Shown piece after piece: positions 7,105-18,668 of a stretch of 64,000 nucleotides of DNA (positions are counted from its first letter, which is position 1; each line of letters opens with the position of its first letter). The position numbers were made by a program, and so were the translations under genes. The notes beneath the pieces were generated by a model. It had not been told where the DNA came from. It saw only the letters and a program-made list of their open reading frames with translations, and made no database searches. Origin of the DNA: Byssothecium circinans (Eukaryota > Ascomycota > Dothideomycetes > Pleosporales > Massarinaceae); assembly GCA_010015675.1 (NCBI GenBank), contig ML976990.1:767285-831284 (forward strand), given 5' to 3'.

Positions 7105-9654
7105 TTAGTGTTGAGTTTCGTCGTCCCAAGTCGCCAGCCCGCACAAAAGCTCCATATTGTCGTCGTCTGCTGCCTCCTCCTCCACTACCTCGTCGTCGCC
7201 TCCGAGGCCAGCTCTTTGCCACCGTCGTACGCACTGTATTGCCGCTAGAAGTTGAGGTCCTAGACGTCGTCGTCGCGGCTCTAAGAGGTTGCCCAGCTCA
7301 CTGAACAGGCGCTCACACTCACAGCTTGACGCTGGGATAGAGAGTACGTCAAGCGCAAGTTTACTGAGGCTAGGGTAGCAATCGCGCATGCTCACCCAGT
7401 ATTTGATAGGGTTATCTGCGTGTTCTGTACCTCTCTTAGCTGCTGGCTCGCTGCGCTTCCACCTCTTAAACTCGTCCTCGTCAGCGGTAAGGCTGCTGGC
7501 AGTACTAGGGTTAAGTATACTATCGATCGCGTCGTCTATATCGCTTGGGATTACTGCCGACGGCCTTACCGCGCACGGTGAGGTGTTGTACTGCGCCCAG
7601 AGCGCCTGAAAGCTAGCGTTACTGGCCTCGAGCCAGTCGGGCTTCTTAGCCCACGCCTTATCGCAGTAGTACTTGTACATTGGATGGAGTATTGTAGCAG
7701 CGTAGTACGCGGGCGAGTCATCCAGCTTAGAGTAGTAGTCATCAGCCTTCTACCAAGCTACGCGCAAGTTAATTGCAATGTGATCCTCAGGCGACTCATC
7801 ATGCTCGTTGTAGTTAACCGCCTCGTACGCGTTAACGCGCTGCTCGTAGTAGGTAAGGAGGTATTCGAATATTGGAATTATCTCAGCAATAGCCCCAAAG
7901 CTGCCGCTTTTGCCGCGCCCTTCGAGGCGCTTTGTAGCAGTCTTGAGCGGTTTCAATATGTCCATGTACTCTGTAATTACTGCCTAATCAGCACCTGTAA
8001 GGCCGTCTGATCGCATCCACGGCTGCGCAACTAGCAGCTTGTTGCCGCGACTTTGCGCAAACATGTCCTCCCTTTGCACCCGCTGTATATGGTGAGTAGC
8101 GTAGGCGTTAACTGCAAACTACAGCTTTACAGCACGCTCAAAGCATAAGTAGTACGAGTTCTACCGCGTAACGACGGGTTTAATAGGCTCAAGGATCTTG
8201 CGATCGTTAGCTGACGCGCTAGACGGCAGCTCAGTGTGGGCGAGGCGCTAGAAGTCCTCAAAGAGCTTATGCTGTTGCGGCGTTTTGATGTAGTTCATGA
8301 TACTGAGCAGTACGCTAAGTGGGCCTACGCGCCTCCACTCCGCTATAAAGTCGTGCTCGTTGGTGAGCTCTTATACGTCGTTGTTGAATGAGGCGGCGCT
8401 GCCCTTGCCCCAGAGGAGCGTCTGGCCGATAAGGTTGAGCGTGTGAGGTCCGCAGCGGAGGCGCCGGTGGGTGACATTGAAACCGTACTCTTGAGCTAAT
8501 ATTGCAACAGTACTGTCGTTGTTAGTAGCGTTATCAAGCATGAAGTAACCAATCGACTGCGACGTGATCTTAAAGTCCTGCAGCGTTTTTATGACGACCT
8601 CGGCCATCCTCTCGCCACTGTGAGCGCCTGTCAGCTGGGGCAGCGCTATAGGCAAGTCCTGCAGGTCGCCTCTGCTGTCGACAAAGTGCGCAACAACGCC
8701 TAGAAAGCCACGCTTGCCGCCCTTTATCATCCATCCATCAAAGCTGAGGTGTACTTTGCTAAGCGCCTGCGATAGTTGCAAGATAACGCGCGGCTTTAGG
8801 TGCTTGTACAAGCGCGCAACGTACTGGGAGACGCTTACATGAGACGTCCAAAGCGCTCGTTCTACTAGTGGGTTGGAAGCTTCAAGGAGGCGTCGAAAAG
8901 CTGGTGTTTTAAACTTAGAGAGAGGGTGATTGTTCTCAACAAGCCAGCTAACAGCTGCCAGCCGGAAGCGCTGGGTATTGAAGCCAGCGAGCTCGTTAGC
9001 CACCTTCTGCGACACGCTGTTGTTGCCGTCTTTGAGCAGGCGTTGTAGCCAGGTAGGTTTTGCAGCGACGGCCGACTTGCTGTAGCCATGGCCGCGCTTA
9101 GGCAGCTCTAAGTGTCACTACGCTGACGACGTTAAGAGCGTCGTCTCATATATCCCGACGCCGGTATCTGTGTACTTATGCTCGTAGCAGTGACGGCACA
9201 TGAAGTATAGCTTACTTGGGTCCTTCAGCAGCGCAACGTGGTAGCCATAGCGATAGATCCAGCTCTTGCGCGACTTCTACGACGAGAGCGGCTTCATATA
9301 CTTGCGTAAACGCCCCCAATCAATTCCCTTAAAGTCGTCCATAAGGCTCGCGTCCAGCGCCTCTTGCAAGGTCTCATTATCTGGGGTTGCTGCCGACGAG
9401 GCTGCTGTTACCCTCTCGCTACCCTTGGTAGGCGCGACGATAGCGTCTTCAGGCCGCGACTCGCGTAGTTGCGACTCAAAAGTTGAAGCCTAGGACGCCT
9501 CTACGAGACCTCTGCGAGGCGACAGACGCGACGGCGATGGCGATAGCTGACTATCGACGGCTATAGGCTGGCTGACAGTGCCGCGGGCGGTGGAGGATTT
9601 GACGCGTTTCTTTGGGCGAGTAAGGTTATCAGAGGCGCGTTTCGTAGGAGGCAT
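7105..9654 (-). pseudogene. hAT transposase, one frame with ten in-frame stops
   Basis: From ATG at 9654 to the stop at 7105 the frame is 850 codons long with no frameshift. The N-terminus has a nuclear-localisation-like basic stretch, then a BED-type finger region (KSWIYRYGYHVALL, LYFMCRHCYEHKY) near residues 130-165. The centre has LSFDGWMIKGGKRGFLGVVAHF and GYFMLDNATNNDST, the hAT catalytic block. The C-terminus holds the hAT dimerisation domain, with PIKYW, LALDVLSIPASSCECERLFSELG and RRRRLGPQLL. Stops are at 9490, 9277, 9118, 8248, 8161, 8119, 7984 and 7750 (TAG), 9115 (TGA) and 8371 (TAA). All can be derived from Gln, Trp or Arg codons by one C-to-T or G-to-A change. The one at 8161 replaces the conserved Trp of a TRWNS motif. 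The element therefore needs a transposase from elsewhere. Confidence 0.92.
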
Positions 9655-9976
9655 GGCGGTGGCAATACGATAAGGGCGACGGGAGCAAAAAAAATAACGC
9701 GATAGTGGGTTGTTTAGGTGGCTGGTAGAGGGAGTATAGTGTTGCAGAAGTTAGGCTGATTACGTACTAGTACTGCGACGACTACAACACCAAAAACCTA
9801 TCGTAAGATCGCTCCTGCTGCAAAACGAGCAGCCTCACGCGCTACCTTAATCAAGCCCATCAAGCTAAACAATCAAGCTGACCCTCCTCAGCTTGGATTG
9901 CTAAAAAATTAGTATAGGCGAGCTTGACTTGATGGGATTGATAGTTATCAAGCTATCAATCAAGCGCTTGCAAGCC

Positions 9977-9997
9977 GCTTGATTGTTGACAAGTCTG
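9977..9997. repeat. hAT right terminal inverted repeat
   Basis: Inverted partner of 6947-6967 with a perfect 16-base core at 9977-9992. It is followed by the 8-bp duplication at 9998-10005. Confidence 0.9.
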
Positions 9998-10005
9998 CAG
10001 GTTTG
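9998..10005. repeat. Target-site duplication, right copy
   Basis: Exact copy of 6939-6946 immediately outside the right terminal repeat. Confidence 0.9.
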
Positions 10006-10655
10006 AGATTGCCGAACCCCCTACTGCTATGATTTCGCATCGAAGAGGAATTTAACGTTTTGGATCAACGCAGCAGTTCTTCTAATTTATAGACAGCTCA
10101 AAGGTACAATCCCCGATCAGGCGTACATCAGTGAAGGGATAAACTAATGTCGTGCGACCCCAGAATATGAAGTGGCAGCGCGCCTAACCGGTCGAGCTGA
10201 CCCCCGACCTGTCCGGTAGCACATATCCATCCAAACATTTTTCTTGCTAGCATGGTTATCCCTCAAACGTCCTTCGATATATAACCATTCGTTATTTGCC
10301 GCCTCCATCTGCTCCTGTCTTAATCCGGAACCTTTGGCACCTAGCTTTACACTTGCACATTTCTTATACTGCGGTGTATCTATACTACTAAAACTAGCAG
10401 CCTTTTCTAGGGACTATCAGATACCATAGTTAGGGATAAAGCTAGGCTGGCGTGCTTAGCATCCTAGAGCTTGCGTCTAAGCTCTCTACTAATACGTTAC
10501 TCTAGTTATATTAATACACTTCACTTCTTGCTCACTTTGGTTGTTCTCACATCTCCACCAGAAATTGCAATAAGATTGCAGCACCTCTCGCATAAGTGTC
10601 GTCCACAGGCTTACTCTTCATCAATATAGATATAAGTGGAAAGTCTGTGGGTCAT
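10006..10655. other. Intergenic, AT-rich part, no gene seen
   Basis: The first 100 bases or so were probably the upstream side of the asparaginase relic before the hAT insertion. From about 10,380 to 10,560 the sequence is TA-rich and looks mutated. No supported gene. Confidence 0.4.
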
Positions 10656-11141
10656 TCAGAGGATGATCTCTTTGTGTGCTATCCGTGACTTCCACTGAGA
10701 GAAAGGGCCTTCGCACGCCTGGATAGGGCAGAAGGATGCTGTTCGAAAGGGAAAGAGTACAGGCACACTGCGATCGAAATCTAAATGGGCACTGATATTG
10801 TTGACCCTGATGATTTGAACACCAGCGACTCTCTGAAGCGCGGACGCGTTCACATTCGACACATGATACCTCAACAGTCGTATCTCTTTGGGAACAGACA
10901 GGCTGTTGCTGATGTTCCTCTGGGGCAGGACTTTCCGGAACGTGCGAAGCAATTCATCCAACCGTCTCGGAGCCCGGTCAATGCTGCCTGCTGTTTCGCG
11001 GGACTCCCAGTATCGATTGTGAAGGGCTCTTGGTCTGTCGTTTATACAGGACGGCAGGCCTGCAGCGTCATACCAATGGCGGAGAAGATGCATTTTTGAC
11101 AGCTTGATTATTGGTGAGGTTGGATTTGATAGTGTACACAT
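10656..11141 (-). pseudogene. Fragment of a conserved fungal protein of unknown function
   Basis: A 161-codon minus-strand frame. Its central part (RYWESRETAGSIDRAPRRL, VPKEIRLLRYHVSNV, VQIIRVNNISAHLDFD, VPVLFPFRTASF) has the feel of a real protein core. It resembles poorly characterised fungal proteins in which a helical section precedes a short beta segment near LDFD and a membrane-proximal or truncated C-terminus. I cannot name it. It has no recognisable upstream domain and may be a 3' fragment of a longer gene now lost. The overlapping plus-strand frame at 10785-11099 looks like a shadow. Confidence 0.35.
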
Positions 11142-11463
11142 GTGGTACAGACAGGGTCAAGGGATTGGCGACACAAACAGAGGGACCGTTTGACTCTTTT
11201 GGTTGCCAGGCTACGCTTTAAGTCACATCGGTGTGCACATTCCCCCCTGCGTTCCTCACGGGGCTAAGAGGCTCAGCCGCATTCACATCCGCGCCGCACC
11301 TGCCGCTCTCTCCCTCAATGAACGTTACCAGACTTTCAACGTGGTTAAAAGCCCTACCTATCGTCAACTTTCAACAACCTCTCGTGCGTCATCTCTTCTC
11401 CCTGCACGCTGTGACTGACCTCATCAGCGGCAAAAGACCCAAGACCTTTGGAGCAACCGCAGC
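11142..11463. promoter_or_regulatory. Upstream region of the aldo-keto reductase
   Basis: About 320 bases ahead of the start codon at 11464. A pyrimidine-rich leader from about 11,230 to 11,310 is typical of fungal promoters. No clear TATA box. Confidence 0.3.
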
Positions 11464-12466
11464 ATGCCCGAGATACCGTGCTTGCGCCTCTCAGACGGAA
11501 ACTTGATTCCCTTGGTACGAAAAACGTCCCACAAGTGTGCATGACAAACAAGGCTGATATTGAAACAGTTAGGATTCGGGACTGGAACCGCATGGTTCAA
11601 AGATGGCGACGAAGATAAGCCGGTACGAGGCGAGCTGGATACCCAGCTTATCTCCGTCTTGAAGGAGGCTCTGAAGGCTGGATTCATGCACTTGGACTGC
11701 GCCCAATCCTACGGAAATGAGAAGGAGATTGAAATCGCCATCAAGGAGAGTGGAGTACCCAGAAACACGCTGTTCATTACGAGCAAGGTGCAGGAAGCCG
11801 TCGCGGACATTCCCGGATCTCTAGAAGGTAGTCTCCAGAGGCTGCAGACGGATTATTTGGACCTGTTCGCACTGGCTTTTCCTCTTCTTTTTATTCTTGG
11901 GCTTACGTCACGGCAGATTCCTCATTCACACCCCGTACTACACCAAAGACCCTGCCGAACTGCAGAGAGCGTGGAAAGCCATGGAAGATGTCAAGAAAAC
12001 TGGCAAAGTCAAATCCATCGGCGTGTCCAATTTCCAAAAACCTCACCTCGAGACCATCCTGCGGACTGCTAAGGAGACACCTGTGGTCAATCAAATTGAG
12101 TACCACCCTTACCTTCAGCGCTCGGGCAACTACCTACCGTGGTTGAAAGAACACGGAATCGAAGTCTCCTCCTTCAAGGATCTGGCTCCCATCACTGTCG
12201 CCAAGGGCGGTCCTCTCGACGCCACGCTGGCAAAGATCGCGGAGGAGCATGGTGTGAGTGCTGAGGTTGTGCTGCTGAGGTGGCATATTGAGAGGGGTGT
12301 GGTGCCTGTTACGACGACGAGCGGGAAAGAACGCATGGTGGATTATTTGAAAGCTGTGGATCTGAGGCTCAGCCCTGAGGAAGTTGAGGAGATCAGCCGG
12401 GTTGGTTCAACACACCATTTCCGCTGGTGGGGGAAGCAGTTCTTCGAGAGTGGGGATCGGGCGTGA
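11464..12466 (+). CDS. Aldo-keto reductase (AKR)
   Basis: Three exons give 298 residues: 11464-11514, 11569-11864, 11917-12466. The introns are GT-AG (54 and 52 nt). The second uses GTTCGC as donor and restores DLFLIHTP across the junction. AKRs reduce aldehydes and ketones with NADPH in the cytosol. The fingerprint is LGFGTG near the start, LDCAQSYGNE (catalytic Asp and Tyr, about residues 59-65), ITSK (catalytic Lys, about 88), LIHTP (catalytic His, about 118), IGVSNF and QIEYHPYLQ. The tetrad is complete. After the barrel, where many members read a Tyr-Ser-Pro-Leu type strand, this protein has SSFKDLAPI, and the nucleotide-binding loop reads TTSGKERM. It resembles the fungal keto-ester/keto-amide reductase branch; the substrate is unknown. 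It is the only intact metabolic gene among the relics here. Confidence 0.9.
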
Positions 12467-13339
12467 GGAGGTTTGGGGTATATAGGTTTTGTTTGGGTTT
12501 CTTCGGATTACAGAACTGCTTGCTATATAGGGAGAGTGGTGAGAAGAAAATAGAGACTCTGTTAGAGCTGCAAGAATTTAATATTAGTACTCTATTGCTT
12601 TACTTCTGCAGCTATAATACTCTCTAGGGGCCTATATCCTAACCACCCCGCCTTACTGTCGCGCACCCTACTCTACTAAAACAGGTCTAAGTCAATACAG
12701 CTTCAGTTACGGAGGGGGTAAGCAACGCTCACCCATGTTTTGCAGATACAGTACTAAAGGGCTGGAATTCAATTTTAGTCTGATGTACTGTTTAGGGAAT
12801 AGTCTCGTAGCTTCAGACTACTGTACTTGCAGCTTCTGTCCAGTGAAGGATTTAAATACCTCAGCGTTACCCTCGCTGCCTATCTAGAGCACTACTCAGA
12901 TACCTTACCGCACCTCTAAATTAGTAGACTCTAGTATAATTTTAGATTTAACGTTTCTACCTATACTATTAAGCCCTATAAAACGTACCCTAAATTTAGT
13001 ATTAGTAGGACGTAGGGCTCTAGATAGTTTATCTCGAATATTAAAGTAACTATAAAATATTTAATTCTATTAAAAAAGTAGGGTGTTATAAGGTAGAGCT
13101 AGATACTTAAATAAAATGCTATTTAGTAAGGGCCTTAAGATTGTTCAGTTACAGCAAGCTGTTCCAGCACCTGTGCTAGCCGGGCGGAGGTGCGGTTGAG
13201 CTGTTTCTTGCTTGGCTGCGTTGTGCTTAAACTATATACTAACTAGTTACAGGTTGAAACTCTTATACTGCAATGATATTCTTCTCTTGCTTAGACTTTA
13301 TGTTCTACCTCTACTTGAACCCCCCCCTTCTTAGGATTA
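12467..13339. other. AT-rich, TpA-rich decayed block
   Basis: The core, about 12,880-13,140, is strongly A+T- and TpA-rich and full of tta/ata/tag words, as expected for DNA that has suffered repeat-induced C-to-T mutation. No open frame survives. Its original identity cannot be read. Confidence 0.6.
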
Positions 13340-15367
13340 TTATACGAGATGAATTTTCCGTTCCACTACACCTTTAAAGTGCGGTGCCTCGCCCTCTTTT
13401 GTATGTATAGTCCCTGCGCCAATCCTCCTACACGTTAGCGATTCCTGCTGTGTAACGGTGACTAAAAGAAACGCCTCCTCCCAAATCCACCCCCCTATTG
13501 ACTCGAATGAATGTTCAGACTCGAATGAATGTTCATACAGCAACAGCAGAAACACTTTTTCCTTCGTATTCTTATCTTGTTTCCTGTCAAATGCATTTAG
13601 GGTGGGATATATTTTTTTGGTTGATAGCGTTCCGAGAGGGCGGAGTGGCGCTGAAATGACGAGGCTCGTGGAGAGGAGGGTAGATGTCATGGGCGGTCCG
13701 GACCAGGTGATGTTCCATTCCACTAGGATGGCTCGTGGTATTAGTTCTTGTCCGAATTTGTCTGAAAGGCGGTTTAAGATGCCAGCCCGGATCTTGCTCG
13801 GCGTCGACATCCAAGACCACGATGGTAGTCGCAGCCAAATAGCGTCCTCTTTCGGGGGTGGAGCTTGATCGCGTTCATCGTACACTGTTGTCCAATGCAG
13901 ATCATAGGCAAGCGTTGTTTTCCACGCACCCAGTATAGGCTCATCGTTGCTGCGTTGCTGGAAGTAGTTCGTGATTCCAGCGAAGGCCGCGAGTTTGTCT
14001 TTTTCATAGGTCAGGGTGCGCTTCGAGTATGCGACGGCAAGATGGTTCCATTGCCCTATTATCTGTCGATGGAGAGGATATTTTCGCCAGTCATGCCAAT
14101 CGTCCGCCACGAAGTCAACATCTGGTTCAGCCACTACGCCATCTTCGGAGTTGATGTGTTCGCGACACTGCCAGTACCATTGGTCCTGAGCACAGTGCAG
14201 GACACGAGTCGATAGAACGATCTCCTGAAGGACCCAGCCGCGTTTGTTGAGGGGGCTCCTCATCACATTAAACCTATCCGCTAGCTTTGGTCTGATGCTG
14301 ATGGTACGGTGAGATTTGGACGAAGTAAGTCCTTGGGATAGCCCGGTATTCTCGATGTCGAGAAAGCACCCAGTAGTGCTGTCAGCCGCAGACGTGGCGG
14401 CGATGGTGAGAAGACTATTCTGGAAATAGGCTGCCATTTTTTCGGCTTCTTTTTCCCAGTCCGTAGGGTCGTCCTGAATGATGCATAGGGAATCAATCCA
14501 TATGTATCGCGTAGAGATGGCTCTGGTCAAGCGAATTGCATCCTGGAAGGTTTTTGGGAGAGCGTCGACTTTGATACCCCCACTGTGCACGTCGAGTGTT
14601 GAGAGCGTCGTGCGCAGTAGCCCATGAGATACCGAAGTTCCCCAGCAGTAGCTAAGAATTGTGTATTGTGCATCACTTTGGAGGGTTTTTGAGTTAATCA
14701 GTCTGATGGTATCAATTGCTTGAGGTTCATCTGACCCAAGATCAAGGAGCCGTGTTGGGCTTTCGAAGGTGAAAACACTCTTGCATTTCTGATGCGACGA
14801 TGCACACGCCGTCACCCATCTCAGTAGCGTTGGTGTGCGGTTCTCCAGGTTCAGTTGGGCTGCCGACCAGATGGCTCGATCTTCAGTAGGGTCTACAATC
14901 ACTGTCAGACATAACCAGTGAGATAGTTAAATAGCCCACAAACCTGACGATAACCCCAACCCCCGGTCAAGTACCGCGATCATTCTGTAGCTAATCGCCC
15001 TACCACTACTAGGGTACGGCCTCCATTGATTGAGCCTCATCATAATTATATTTCCAATGCGCCTGTCCATTCCTGGACAAGGTACATCCGTCAGATCGTT
15101 AGAAGCATAATTCTTATGGGGTCTAATCTCGGCAAGGACAGCGCATAAAGGGCAACGTTCTGCAGATTTGACAAGTGCTGGCGAAGTGGGATGGTGCTGT
15201 AACCTCTGGCGGAAGCTGTCGGGAGTATGAACACAATGTTGGATGCTGAGAAGGAGGCGGTTGCAGGCCGGACAGAGAGGAGCAGGATTGCTAGGTGTGT
15301 GGTCCGTTCTATCTACCCGGCCTCGAGAAGGCCTGATGGAAGAGAGCCAGCGGTTGGATGATTGCAT
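13340..15367 (-). CDS. HET-domain (heterokaryon incompatibility) protein
   Basis: Two exons (15367-14944 and 14901-13340) give 661 residues. The 42-nt intron ends CTGACAG and joins SS to VIVDP. The N-terminal 90 residues carry paired cysteines (CPACNRLLL and CPLCAVL) of the sort that precede many HET domains. The HET domain spans about residues 220-380 with the three classic blocks YTILSYCWG, YIWIDSLCIIQDD..DWEKEAEKM and an AATSAADSTTGCF segment. HET proteins trigger cell death when incompatible fungal strains fuse. The C-terminal third is the variable effector-adjacent part. It contains a duplicated hexapeptide EHSFES encoded by two 18-bp tandem units at 13501-13536. Intact, with no sign of pseudogenisation. 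Confidence 0.9.
13501..13536. repeat. 18-bp tandem duplication inside the HET gene
   Basis: Two copies of an 18-bp unit (13501-13518, 13519-13536) differing at the last base. They encode EHSFES twice in frame. Confidence 0.85.
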
Positions 15368-16823
15368 TATTGGGGATCAGCTAGGTGGACGTTTCGCAAG
15401 ATTGAAACTAATTCAGGTAGGGCGCAGGAAAGAAACGTATGATGTGGGATCAGGCTGTAAGGCAGCAGCGGTAACACAAATAATGAGTTTCTCCTATGCA
15501 GCTACAAGTACCTGGGTATGGGGTGGACAACCATTGGCATACGCTGTCGTGACGTGTCATGGGTTCTCCAACAGGAAGGCAGATGGTTCGTGACGGCAGG
15601 TCGGGGCTGAACCACCGACAGCCAGCGCCGACAGGCCCCCATGCAGCCCCGTCACCTCTGCTGCCAGCATGCTACAGCCGCCGTCCGTCTCAGCCTTGCG
15701 ACTTACCTCATGCACAATGGCTGGACATCACCTACGCCACATCACCACGTTAGTCCCTCACTGAGCCTAGCAAGATGCGACGACAGCGGGAATGTACAGT
15801 ACATTCTGCGGGACTTCTCTCTCTCCTGCGTGCTCTTACCCTCAACAGACACCTAGAAACCTTCTACCCCTACGCCGTCGCCACCAGCACAAGTCCTGAG
15901 GAAGGTGCCTTACACCAATGCATTCTTTCCAAAACGTTAAACTAGAAAGCCCAAAGGTAGACCTCTCCGTGCAAAGCACTTCGCTGCTAAAAATGAGCAG
16001 GTGAAGTAATATAAAACAGACATGAAGTTTACACGAAGAACAGTCTTGGAGAGGTGGGGGGGATATATAACCATACATGTATATACACTTACTTAAATGC
16101 CCTCGCATTCACCACCGGTACAACTACTATAGTACCTTCAGTATACAATACTACTCACATCACACCATTAATCCAAAAGCCCAGCATAAACACACCCTCC
16201 TCTAGACTTCCAAGCCCACCCAACACACTCCATCCTTCCCCCCTCCATCCGTCCATCCGTCTATACATCCATCTACCTATCCCTTCGCTCAACAACAACG
16301 CCAATACTCCCCGCACGCATCCCTCAAACATGTATGCACCATCTCTAAAACACAACCGATTCCTAACCCATGCTCATGAGAGAAGGCGACCTCGAGTATT
16401 ACTTCAGCTCCAAGAGTCTATAGATGTGTCAAAGCAGTAAATACTCTGATGCACGTGTGGGTGTTGCAGAGTGCGATAAGAAATGTCATACTTGAACTTC
16501 TACACCTTCACGCGTTATGGTGGGAAGCACTCACACTTCCATTACACTGGAATACTATACTGTTCCACATTGCATATGGAGAAGATCTGGTGATATTTCG
16601 GTTCCCGCGTACCAGTATTCTAGGACTCTAGGACAGGATCATATTCAGTATCCATCGCTAAGCCGCAAGCAAGCAAGCAAGCAAGCGTCACCACCGCCTA
16701 CCCATGTAGTAAACGTCCACCACACGCCGTTCATATCTCTATCATCTCCAAGCGCCCAGTAACGCTCGTTCAAGTCAGCCCATGCCTCAATCATCATCCC
16801 TCACCACTCTCTTCCTCCCCAAT
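15368..16823. other. Intergenic, low-complexity tracts
   Basis: About 1.45 kb between HET and GET3. It holds C/T-rich runs (about 16,190-16,290) and a short GCAA/CAAG microsatellite at 16664-16686. The frames here are short and unlike any family. No gene supported. Confidence 0.45.
16664..16686. repeat. Tetranucleotide microsatellite (CAAG)n
   Basis: About five and a half tandem copies of a caag/gcaa unit. Confidence 0.8.
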
Positions 16824-18029
16824 CTACTCAGGCGGCGGCTGGAACGGCTCAACCAACATCTCACTAAACCTAACACGCACTACGTCAGCATCTTTTCCAT
16901 ACAACCCAAACCCTCACAAACAAGGTATATGACAAGGCGAGTTAACAAAAAAAAAGAAAAGGTAACTCACTTCTCCAACTTCTCCTTCCCCCTTACCTCC
17001 TCGGTCAAAAGCGGCATCTTAACCACATTAAAATCATCATACAACTCGCCAATCTGCTCCAGATACTTCCTCTGCATCTTCCTCCTCGCATTGCACTGCT
17101 CGCACGGATTATCCCTCTTGGGGAAAAGCAGCTGATTCACCACGATACAATGCGTATCGATCTCATAAGAGTTCAGCTCCTGGATCATGCGCTCCGTCTC
17201 GTACAGCGACAGGAACTCGGGGATACAGACGCACACGAAGGTCGTCATATCGGCGTCTTTGAACTGCCCGTTGACTTCGCTGATGGTCTCGCGCAGGTTC
17301 TCCATTTTCTGGATGATTTCGTCCATGTTCTGGCCGTTGGGCAGGCGACCCGAGGCGCCGAGCACCGAGTTTAGCATCGGTCCGAATTGGCGCGATAGTT
17401 GGGAGACTTTGGCGAGCGCTTTTTCCATGACGGTGGGGAATTGGAGGAAGCGGAGCGTGTGGCCCGTGGGCGCGGTGTCGAAGATTATTACTTCGTAGGA
17501 GAGGGATTTTACTTGCTTGAGCACTTCGGCAAAGGACATTGCTTCGTCGACGCCGGGGATCTGCACGTGTTTACTCGTTAGCATGTATAGATTCATCGAT
17601 AGAGAAATTGACGTGGCTGCGAGGAGGTGGGTGTCGTACCGAGAAGGCTAAATCTTGCATCATATTCCCCATCCCTCCCAGCCCAGCCATCGCCTCATCC
17701 GCATTCTCCCCGCCCGCCGCGAGCAGATCCTGAATACTGCCATTCGGATCAATTTCCATGGCGCTCAAATTGTCAAACCCATTCACAAGACGCTCATCCT
17801 TGCCGAACTTCTGGTCAAACGCATCTGACAAGTTGTGCGCAGGGTCGGTCGAGATCAAGAGCACGGATTTGCGGTGCTTGGCTAGTTGGATGGCCAGGGA
17901 ACACGAGGTGGTGGTTTTGCCGACGCCTCCTTTGCCGCCCACGAAGATCCAGCGCAGTGTTTTCTGGTCGAGGATCGATTGGAGCGTGGGCTCCATGTCG
18001 TCGGCGGAGACGGTGAGGGAGCTCGCCAT
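16824..18029 (-). CDS. GET3: GET3/ArsA-type ATPase for tail-anchored protein insertion
   Basis: Three exons (18029-17640, 17560-16971, 16869-16824) give 341 residues, the usual Get3 length. The homodimeric cytosolic ATPase captures the membrane anchor of tail-anchored proteins and hands it to the Get1/Get2 receptor at the ER. Visible motifs: P-loop [12 protein letters not shown] at residues 31-42, [12 protein letters not shown] (switch I region), [13 protein letters not shown] (switch II), and the zinc CxxC in [10 protein letters not shown] that links the dimer. Introns are 79 and 101 nt. The last exon is short and supplies [14 protein letters not shown], matching the family C-terminus. The start ATG at 18029 gives the standard N-terminus. 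It lies downstream of, and in the same orientation as, the ISWI gene, separated by 640 bases. Confidence 0.97.
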
Positions 18030-18668
18030 GGCGTAGTATTGAGTGGTGTCGCTGTCTGGGTGGTGGAGAGACTCGAGAAGGCTCGAAGGTGTCTGGAGAC
18101 CTCAGGTATACGTATGCGCGTTCGCGCGCCTTAGTTGCGCTTTGAAACTGCGGTCGTGGACTGGGAGCCTTCGAGAAGCTTCGGAGGGGTAAGTTAGTCT
18201 ATACTGTGTCAGACATGCCTTCAACTTCTATCTGAATCTGTAGAGAGCAGAAGGTGCACTTACATGATCTTCGTGTGAAGAAATAGGGCAAAAGGCAGAT
18301 TCGTCGGATGTTTTTGAGGCTCAAGTCAACTCTGGGGTGTGGCGGCTTGTGGTGGGGCAAGCTACGTCAGTGCGTTAACGACGCCACAAAGCCCACTGTG
18401 GCGCTCCATCTCAATTCAGGGTGGTCGGGTGAAAGTATATTAAGTGTATCTACAATTACACCTATCGTACGCTACACTAGCATACTATCCATAACACTGT
18501 GTCCACCGCCAAGATCGAACACACCCAACAGACCATGAGCTTGGCCTAAGCCAGCCGACGCCTACCCATGCCCACAGACTGACCCAAGTGCTTCCCCGTC
18601 TTGATATGAAAACACCAAACGCCCGTTACAAGAGAGATGAAGAACCCGTCCACCATCCTTGCGTGCAC
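18030..18668. promoter_or_regulatory. GET3 upstream region / ISWI 3' region
   Basis: 640 bases. Nothing beyond promoter-like and 3'-flank sequence; no supported frame. Confidence 0.35.

Larger units (their letters stand above)
6947..9997 (-). mobile_element. Complete but inactive hAT transposon
   Basis: A 3051-bp element. Its ends are inverted: the left end 6947-6967 and right end 9977-9997 share CA at the tip and a perfect 16-base core (ttgtcaacaatcaagc), with two mismatches between. An exact 8-bp duplication, caggtttg, flanks it at 6939-6946 and 9998-10005, the size expected of hAT elements. Subterminal copies of agcttggattg lie near both ends. It carries a single transposase frame on the minus strand that is broken by stops. 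Insertion lies at the 5' end of the asparaginase relic: rejoining the flanks places the duplication just before the VILHGG strand. Confidence 0.93.

Noticed and set aside
15368..16823. Small genes in the HET-GET3 gap
   Set aside because: Frames are short, low-complexity and lack any family resemblance.
17150..18134. Plus-strand frames opposite GET3
   Set aside because: Mirror images of a well-supported spliced gene on the other strand.
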